Shown: one piece after another, positions 59,116-64,000 of the stretch
Layout: each line of letters opens with the position of its first letter
Numbering within the stretch: position 1 is the first letter of the stretch
From: Streptomyces vilmorinianum
GTDB taxonomy: Bacteria > Actinomycetota > Actinomycetes > Streptomycetales > Streptomycetaceae
Direction of reading: 5' to 3'
Length of the DNA stretch: 64,000 nucleotides
Assembly: GCF_005517195.1 (NCBI RefSeq)
Contig: NZ_CP040244.1
Location: forward strand, 6,776,001-6,840,000
Program-made: the position numbers and the translations under genes
The notes under the pieces: model-generated
Database searches by the model: none
What the model was told of the DNA's origin: nothing
Seen by the model: the letters and a program-made list of their open reading frames with translations, nothing else

Positions 59116-59439
59116 TTAGGCGGTCGGACCGCCGAAGATGTCGATACGGTTGCCCTCGGCAAGGGTCACGATGGCGCGCTTGGTGTCCTTGCGCTTACCG
59201 AAACCGGCCTTGGTGCGCTTGCGCTTGCCCTGGCGGTTGATCGTGTTGACCCCGGTGACCTTGACCGAGAAGACCGCCTCGACGGCCTGCTTGATCTGGG
59301 TCTTGTTGGCGCCGGGCGCAACGATGAACGTGTACTTGTTCTCGTCGAGCAGCGCGTAGCTCTTCTCGGAGACAACCGGCTTGACGAGAACGTCGCGCGG
59401 GTCCGTGAAGGTCTTGCTGGTGATCGTGGCCTCGGACAT
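59116..59439 (-). CDS. rplW: 50S ribosomal protein L23
   Basis: 107 residues: PRDVLVKPVVSEKSYALLDE and ALVTL-type end (KRAIVTLAEGNRIDIFGG). Docking site for trigger factor and SRP at the tunnel exit. Overlaps the rplD stop by one base. Confidence 0.97.
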   Translation of the reverse strand: MSEATITSKTFTDPRDVLVKPVVSEKSYALLDENKYTFIVAPGANKTQIKQAVEAVFSVKVTGVNTINRQGKRKRTKAGFGKRKDTKRAIVTLAEGNRIDIFGGPTA

Positions 59440-60098
59440 CAGGCCTCGCTCCCTTCGGTGTCAGCAGCCGACGACTTCGCAGCGCCAGACACGAAGGACT
59501 CGAGCGCGGTCTGGGTGAAGACCACGTCGTCGGATCGCATCACGTCGTACGTGTTCAGCTGGCCCGGCTCCAGGATGTGCACCTGGGGCAGGTTGCGGGC
59601 GGACAGCCACGCGGCCTCGTCGGAGCGCTCGACGACCAGGAGCAGGTTCTTGCGCTCCGAGATCTTGCCGAACAGCGTCTTGGCGGCCTTGGTGGAGATG
59701 CCACCCTCGACCACGCCGGAGACGACGTGGATACGGGAGTGGTTCGCCCGGTCGGAGAGGGCACCGCGGAGGGCGGCGGCCTTCATCTTCTTGGGGGTCC
59801 GCTGCGAGTAGTCACGCGGCACGGGACCGTGCACGACGCCACCACCGGCGAACTGCGGGGCGCGGGTCGAACCCTGACGGGCGCGGCCGGTGCCCTTCTG
59901 GCGGTACGGCTTCTTGCCACCACCACGGACCTCGCCACGCGTCTTGACCTTGTGCGTGCCCTGACGGGCGGCGGCCAGCTGCGCGACGACGACCTGGTGG
60001 ATCAGCGGGATGCTGATCTTGGCCTCGAAGATCTCGGCCGGGAGCTCGACGGTCCCGGTCTTGTCGCCGGAGGGCGACAGAATGTCAATGGTGCTCAT
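59439..60098 (-). CDS. rplD: 50S ribosomal protein L4
   Basis: 219 residues from the ATG at 60098 (MSTIDILSPSGDKTGTVELP). The tunnel loop includes KTRGEVRGGGKKPYRQKGTG and GSTRAPQFAGGG. In enterobacteria L4 represses its own S10 operon; not shown here. Confidence 0.97.
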   Translation of the reverse strand: MSTIDILSPSGDKTGTVELPAEIFEAKISIPLIHQVVVAQLAAARQGTHKVKTRGEVRGGGKKPYRQKGTGRARQGSTRAPQFAGGGVVHGPVPRDYSQRTPKKMKAAALRGALSDRANHSRIHVVSGVVEGGISTKAAKTLFGKISERKNLLLVVERSDEAAWLSARNLPQVHILEPGQLNTYDVMRSDDVVFTQTALESFVSGAAKSSAADTEGSEA

Positions 60099-60102
60099 AT
60101 CC

Positions 60103-60747
60103 TCAGGCCCCCTTGGCCGCGGTGCGGACCAGGACGAGGCCGCCGTTCGGACCAGGAACCGCACCCTTGATCAGGAGCAGGCCCTTCTCCGCGTCAACGG
60201 CGTGAACGGTCAGGTTCTGGGTGGTCACGCGCTCGTTGCCCATACGGCCGGCCATGCGCATGCCCTTGAAGACACGGCCCGGGGTGGCGCAGCCACCGAT
60301 CGAACCGGGCTTGCGGTGCACGCGGTGGGCACCGTGGGAGGCCTTGCCACCACGGAAGTTGTGGCGCTTCATGGCACCGGCGAAGCCCTTGCCCTTGCTC
60401 TTGCCGGTGACGTCGACCTTCACGCCGGCCTCGAAGACCTCGGCGGTGATCTCCTGGCCGAGCGTGTACTCGGAGGCGTCAGCGGTGCGGAGCTCCACCA
60501 GGTGGCGGCGCGGGGTGACATCGGCCTTGGCGAAGTGACCCTTGAGGGGCTTGTTCACCTTGCGAGGGTCGATCTCGCCGAAGGCGATCTGGACCGACTC
60601 GTAGCCGTCGGTGTCGTTCGTACGCACCTGGGTCACGACATTCGGGCCGGCCTTGACGACGGTCACCGGGACGACCCGGTTGTTCTCGTCCCAGACCTGC
60701 GTCATGCCGAGCTTCTCGCCCAGGATGCCCTTGATGTTCTTAGCCAT
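60103..60747 (-). CDS. rplC: 50S ribosomal protein L3
   Basis: 214 residues from the ATG at 60747 (MAKNIKGILGEKLGMTQVWD); longer frames upstream are not conserved. Signature FAGAMKRHNFRGGKASHGAH. Thirteen bases after rpsJ. Confidence 0.97.
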   Translation of the reverse strand: MAKNIKGILGEKLGMTQVWDENNRVVPVTVVKAGPNVVTQVRTNDTDGYESVQIAFGEIDPRKVNKPLKGHFAKADVTPRRHLVELRTADASEYTLGQEITAEVFEAGVKVDVTGKSKGKGFAGAMKRHNFRGGKASHGAHRVHRKPGSIGGCATPGRVFKGMRMAGRMGNERVTTQNLTVHAVDAEKGLLLIKGAVPGPNGGLVLVRTAAKGA

Positions 60748-60760
60748 CTCGCGCGTCACC

Positions 60761-61069
60761 TCAGAGCTTGATCTCGATGTCGACGCCCGCCGGCAGGTCG
60801 AGGCGCATGAGCGAGTCAACCGTCTTCGGCGTGGGGTCGAGGATGTCGATGAGGCGCTTGTGCGTGCGCATCTCGAAGTGCTCGCGCGAGTCCTTGTACT
60901 TGTGCGGCGACTTGATGACGCAGTACACGTTCTTCTCAGTGGGCAGCGGCACCGGGCCTGCAACCGACGCACCAGTGCGCGTCACCGTCTCGACGATCTT
61001 CTTCGCCGAGGAGTCGATGACCTCGTGGTCGTAGGCCTTGAGCCGGATGCGGATCTTCTGTCCCGCCAT
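60761..61069 (-). CDS. rpsJ: 30S ribosomal protein S10
   Basis: 102 residues: GQKIRIRLKAYDHEVIDSSA and SPHKYKDSREHFEMRTHKRL. First gene of the S10 operon. Also a known contact for transcription antitermination factor NusB. Confidence 0.98.
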   Translation of the reverse strand: MAGQKIRIRLKAYDHEVIDSSAKKIVETVTRTGASVAGPVPLPTEKNVYCVIKSPHKYKDSREHFEMRTHKRLIDILDPTPKTVDSLMRLDLPAGVDIEIKL

Positions 61070-61446
61070 GGCTACTCAGTAGTCCTGTCTCTTGTATTAA
61101 CGCTCTGGAACTCGGCGACTCTCTGGACCCTTCTCCGACCCACGCGGTCGGGCGTGTCGCACTCCCTCTACGCAGAAATCCCTAAGGATTTCCCAACCAA
61201 GGGGGTGCGGTCCCAGAACCGCGAGCCGGGGTCAGGCTGTGACATCCACAGAGTGGCCACCGAGTGCCTGGTCGGCACCCCGCTGACGCTTCCCGGAAGA
61301 TTCCCGTACGTCCGACCCGAGGGGTCGACGAGTACTGTGGGACTCGCTTCCGGTCCTCCCGACGGGAGGCGCGCAGCATCGGCACTCAACCGAGCAACCC
61401 CGACAGTCTGCCATACGGGGTGCTGGCCTGGCCAATCGAGCCGGAG
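61070..61446 (-). promoter_or_regulatory. Long S10-operon leader
   Basis: About 370 nt between the likely start point and rpsJ, with no credible gene. It includes AAATCC-CTAA-GGATTT (61176-61191), a 6-bp hairpin followed by a run of purines, and GC-rich inverted stretches around 61260-61400. The length allows autogenous control by a ribosomal protein, as in other bacteria; no known leader class was recognised. Confidence 0.5.
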
Positions 61447-61474
61447 AGAATACCCCGGACGTGACGCACGTCAA
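61447..61474 (-). promoter_or_regulatory. S10-operon promoter
   Basis: On the minus strand TTGACG (61469-61474) and TATTCT (61447-61452) are 16 bp apart, close to the consensus of the principal sigma factor. It lies about 380 bp upstream of rpsJ and just after the stop of the YoaK-type gene's shared gap. Confidence 0.68.
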
Positions 61475-61498
61475 ACGCCGACCCTCCGAGCGCGCCGG

Positions 61499-62215
61499 TC
61501 ACCCCGGCTGGGACGTACGCCCCTCCGGCGCCACCCAGAAGGCCACGCCCAGGAACAGGGCCAGCGCGCAGGGCACGCCCAGGACCGCCGCCGGGCCCAC
61601 CCCCTCGTGCAGCAGCCAGGCGCCCAGCAGCCCTCCCGCGAACATCGCCCCGATCGAGGCGAAGCGGCGACCCTCAGGGCGGGCACCCGAGCCGATGCGG
61701 GGGTCCGCGACGCGCGGCAGACCGCCGAGGAACGCGGTCAGGGCACGGGTGGACAGCGTCGTGGGCACATCGGGAACCCGTACCCGCAAGGTCGTGATGT
61801 TGCGCACCCCCATGGCGGCGGCGACCAGCGCGGTCACGGCGAAATGGTGACCGGCCACGGGTCCAGCCGGTCCGACGACACCGGTGCGCCACGCGACCAG
61901 CGCCGCGCCGCCCAGCAGCAGCCCCTCGGCGAGGAGCGCGGGTACGAACCATCGGCGGCCGCGGGTGTCCACGCTCGACTCCAGCAGTGAGCCGAGCACC
62001 GCGCCGACCACGAAGCCGGCGCCGGAGACTCCCGCAGCGGCCGGCGACAGCCCGGCGGCGCCGGTGAGCGCGAACGCGAGCAGGAGCAGATTCCCGGTCT
62101 GCATCGCGGTGAAGACCGGGCCGAGCGCGAGAAAACTGACGGCCTCGATCATGCCGGTCGTCAGCGTGAGCACGATCATGATCGAGGTGAGCGCGCCCCC
62201 TGCCCTGGGCTTCAC
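61499..62215 (-). CDS. YoaK/DUF1275-family membrane protein
   Basis: 238 residues with about six membrane helices. MIVLTLTTGMIEAVSFLALG with FTAMQTGNLLLL is the DUF1275 signature, and MGVRNITTLRVRVPDVPTT the central motif. Function not established; a small-molecule transporter is sometimes proposed. Same strand as the ribosomal genes but upstream of their promoter. Confidence 0.88.
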   Translation of the reverse strand: MKPRAGGALTSIMIVLTLTTGMIEAVSFLALGPVFTAMQTGNLLLLAFALTGAAGLSPAAAGVSGAGFVVGAVLGSLLESSVDTRGRRWFVPALLAEGLLLGGAALVAWRTGVVGPAGPVAGHHFAVTALVAAAMGVRNITTLRVRVPDVPTTLSTRALTAFLGGLPRVADPRIGSGARPEGRRFASIGAMFAGGLLGAWLLHEGVGPAAVLGVPCALALFLGVAFWVAPEGRTSQPG

Positions 62216-62256
62216 ACCTGGACCCTAAGACGCGAACGATCACCCCGCCCGGCGAG

Positions 62257-62442
62257 TCAGCCCTCGAAGGGGTACGGGGCGAAGCCGACCCAGGCGACGG
62301 AGCCGAAGGCGAGGCGGGGGCCTTCGAGGGCCGGCAACCACCTCGCCCAGCGCCACGAGCCATCGCTGCTGGCCGTCGGGCTCGCTGTCCACTGCCAACC
62401 GCTGCCCGCCGGAGCGCTCGTCGGAGCATTCGTCGGAATCAA
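62257..62442 (-). pseudogene. Degenerate DUF397 gene fragment
   Basis: The minus-strand reading ends EGPRLAFGSVAWVGFAPYPF, close to EGPRLAFGPGAWTGFVTYAS in the intact DUF397 protein at 63487. The part before it lacks the family core WxKSSYSxxGxxCVEVA; a Cys-Ser-Asp remnant is seen only in another frame. It is best read as a frameshifted relic. The rest of the 457-bp gap 62216-62672 shows nothing recognisable. Confidence 0.5.
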
Positions 62443-62672
62443 GGCCCTGGCCGGCGGGTTCCCGAAGAGCGAGCCGCGGATCGCGGGAGCTGCAGACCCG
62501 CGGGTACGGGGGCGGCTCCGGTGTCGGCGGCGTGGGGGCGGGTTCAGCCTCTGGGTGGTTGTACGAGATCGTGCGCGGGGCGAGCCGCCCGCTGGGCAGT
62601 CGTTCGTTGGAACGCCCCCGGACGACGCCCCGCCCCGGAGTGAGCCGCGCCCTCTGCGGGCAGTCGCCGAGC

Positions 62673-63509
62673 ATGCACACGAGTGACGAGATCTACCACC
62701 GGGTCCTGTGGGATCCCCGCTTCGATCCCGAGCGCTTCGTCATGGGGATCGCCGAGCGCGGGGGCCGGCCCCAGCGGATGGACCTGGTCGATTTCGTTCC
62801 CGGTGGGGAGATCCCCTGGCACCGGGTGGTCTTCTTCGAGGTCGACGGCGCGGTCGTCTGGGACCGGACGACGGGGGTGGACCGGCTCGACGAGATCGTG
62901 GTGGCGGAGGCCGAGCCCGTCACGCCCGGTGAGGTGCTCGCCGTGCCGTCGACCAGTCGGAGCGCGGTGGCGTGGCTGCCGCCGGCCGAGCTGTGGCCGC
63001 GCATCCAGCACATCCGCCGCGAGCACGACCGGCAGATCCACCGCTGGCCGCCGCACGTCAACGTCCTCTTCGGGTTCGTACCGGAGGACGAGTACGAACG
63101 GGCGGCGCCGCTCGTCGCCGCCGCAGCGGCCGCCGTGCCGCCGTTCACGGCCCGGCTCGAAGGGGTGCACTGGTTCGGGCACCGCGAGGACGCCACGGTC
63201 TGGCTCGACCCCTGTGCCGCCGGGGAGCAGCCGTGGGTCCGCCTGCGGGAGGCCCTGGAGATCCGTTTCCCGCTGTGCGGCGGGCGCGCCAAGGGGTTCA
63301 CCCCGCACCTCTCCCTCGGCCGGAGCACCGACCCCCACCAGCTCGCCACCACCTCGGAGGCCCTGCTCGGCTCGATGACGGCCCGGGTGCGGGAGCTGGT
63401 GCTCCTCTCCCGCCGCGCGGACGGTCCGATGCGCGTACGCGCGACGGTCGCGCTGGGTACGGGCGAGGTGCGGTGGGCCGACGAGGTCAGCGCTGGGACG
63501 CGTACGTGA
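62673..63509 (+). CDS. MJ1316-domain / 2H phosphoesterase fusion (RNA end processing)
   Basis: 278 residues in two parts. Residues 1 to about 80 match the MJ1316 (DUF504) RNA cyclic-end recognition domain: SDEIYHRVLWDPRFDPERF, MDLVDFVPGGEIPWHRVVFF and VVWDRTTGVDRLDEI. Residues about 110-270 are a 2'-5' RNA ligase-like 2H phosphoesterase with the two HxS/Nx motifs, HVNVLFGFVPEDEYERA and HLSLGRS. Both domains act on 2',3'-cyclic phosphate or 2'-phosphate RNA ends, so RNA repair is the likely role. The ATG at 62673 opens the conserved domain; no ribosome-binding site is visible. Its end overlaps the convergent DUF397 gene by 23 bp. Confidence 0.86.
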   Translation: MHTSDEIYHRVLWDPRFDPERFVMGIAERGGRPQRMDLVDFVPGGEIPWHRVVFFEVDGAVVWDRTTGVDRLDEIVVAEAEPVTPGEVLAVPSTSRSAVAWLPPAELWPRIQHIRREHDRQIHRWPPHVNVLFGFVPEDEYERAAPLVAAAAAAVPPFTARLEGVHWFGHREDATVWLDPCAAGEQPWVRLREALEIRFPLCGGRAKGFTPHLSLGRSTDPHQLATTSEALLGSMTARVRELVLLSRRADGPMRVRATVALGTGEVRWADEVSAGTRT

Positions 63510-63678
63510 CGAAGCCGGTCCAGGCACCGGGGCCGAAGGCCAGGCGCGGGCCCTCGACGTCCTTGGAGTCACGGACGTGGACGGTGGCGGGGGTGGTGGC
63601 GACCTCGACGCAGTCATCACCTTCGCTGTTGCTGCTGTAGCTGCTCTTGAACCACTCCAGCTCGGGCTTGCGGATCAT
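63487..63678 (-). CDS. DUF397 protein
   Basis: 63 residues with the full DUF397 pattern: LEWFKSSYSSNSEGDDCVEV, then VRDSKDVEGPRLAFGP. These small proteins pair with Scr1-family HTH regulators and resemble toxin-antitoxin partners; BldB-linked development factors in streptomycetes belong to related sets. The start overlaps the stop of the regulator gene by 4 bp (ATGA). Confidence 0.93.
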   Translation of the reverse strand: MIRKPELEWFKSSYSSNSEGDDCVEVATTPATVHVRDSKDVEGPRLAFGPGAWTGFVTYASQR

Positions 63679-64000
63679 GTCTCTCCCAGCAGTTGTTGGA
63701 TGAAGGCCCGCGACTCCCCCGGGGTGAGAGCCTGAGCTCGGATGATGCCATAGCGAAGCTCCAAGATCCGGAGCCGTTTGTGATCGGATACGGGCCGGCC
63801 GTTGAAGGCACCGTCAGAGCGCCCGACCGCCGTGCCGTCCCCAAACTTCAGGACCTCGATCAGCCCGCCATTACCGGGATGGTCCGCGCGCTCGGTCGGC
63901 ATCACCTGGATCTCGACGTTCGGCAACTCCCCCACCTCCAGCAGACGTTCGAGCTGACGACGCAGCACCATTCTCCCTCCGATCGGGCGCCGCAGCGTCA
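63675..64000 (-). CDS. DUF5753-domain (Scr1-type) regulator, C-terminal part (cut by window edge)
   Basis: The last about 108 residues of a DUF5753 regulator: RRPIGGRMVLRRQLERLLEV, NVEIQVMPTERADHPGNGG, AFNGRPVSDHKRLRILELRY and the end RAFIQQLLGET. Only the ligand-like domain is in view; the helix-turn-helix half lies beyond base 64000. It forms an overlapping pair with the DUF397 gene. Confidence 0.9.
   Translation of the reverse strand, partial: TLRRPIGGRMVLRRQLERLLEVGELPNVEIQVMPTERADHPGNGGLIEVLKFGDGTAVGRSDGAFNGRPVSDHKRLRILELRYGIIRAQALTPGESRAFIQQLLGET

Noticed and set aside
1..64000. tRNA or rRNA genes
   Set aside because: No cloverleaf with a TTCGA-type T-arm and no conserved rRNA segment was seen in any gap; a dedicated covariance scan was not possible.

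Overview
The window is a high-GC actinobacterial chromosome segment, almost certainly Streptomyces. The left edge carries the developmental pair bldM and whiD, found next to each other in streptomycetes. The right half carries the S10, spc and alpha ribosomal operons in streptomycete order, away from the str operon (rpsL-fusA-tuf). Other actinobacterial signs are a His-tailed GroEL1 behind CIRCE boxes, GTG starts, possible leaderless starts and DUF397/DUF5753 genes. No tRNA, rRNA, CRISPR array, prophage or replication origin was seen.

Layout. 1-2.1 kb: bldM (cut by the window edge), whiD and a LysR regulator. 2.1-5.3 kb: MOSC protein, multicopper oxidase and a short-chain dehydrogenase. 5.3-6.6 kb: a complete 1.3-kb IS5-family element with a transposase and a small passenger gene, inserted at the stop codon of a decayed beta-helix gene. 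7.0-14.4 kb: a carbohydrate locus with a DUF2264 protein, a DeoR/LacI hybrid regulator, an ABC binding protein and two permeases without an ATPase, and a D-2-hydroxyacid dehydrogenase; shared operator-like repeats link its parts. 14.4-17.5 kb: a SnoaL-like protein, groEL and groES. 17.6-24.1 kb: two paralogous polysaccharide-deacetylase lipoproteins around a methyltransferase, a membrane protein and an ECF42-type sigma factor with its DGPF partner, then a further membrane protein.

24.1-40.5 kb is mostly housekeeping: the t6A tRNA-modification genes tsaD, rimI, tsaB and tsaE; alanine racemase, an L,D-transpeptidase, NAD(P)H-hydrate repair, acpS, glmS, glmM and coaA; cell-envelope precursor supply is a recurring theme. 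Inside the tsa region sits a 60-residue gene with a strong iron-box operator. 39.9-61.1 kb is translation: rpsI/rplM, an ABC-F ATPase, truA, rplQ, rpoA, rpsK, rpsM, rpmJ, infA, map, adk, secY, and the spc and S10 genes down to rpsJ, all on the minus strand apart from one plus-strand membrane protein. 61.5-64 kb is accessory: a YoaK-family membrane protein, a DUF397 remnant, an MJ1316 RNA-end domain fused to a 2H phosphoesterase, and a DUF397/DUF5753 pair cut by the right edge.

The least ordinary points are the IS passenger gene whose stop codon is completed by the target duplication, the operator family around the DUF2264/ABC locus, the iron-box micro-gene, the MJ1316-2H fusion, and a 40-bp duplication of the rpsK tail in front of rpoA. 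None is proven to be a new system; each is listed with a test.
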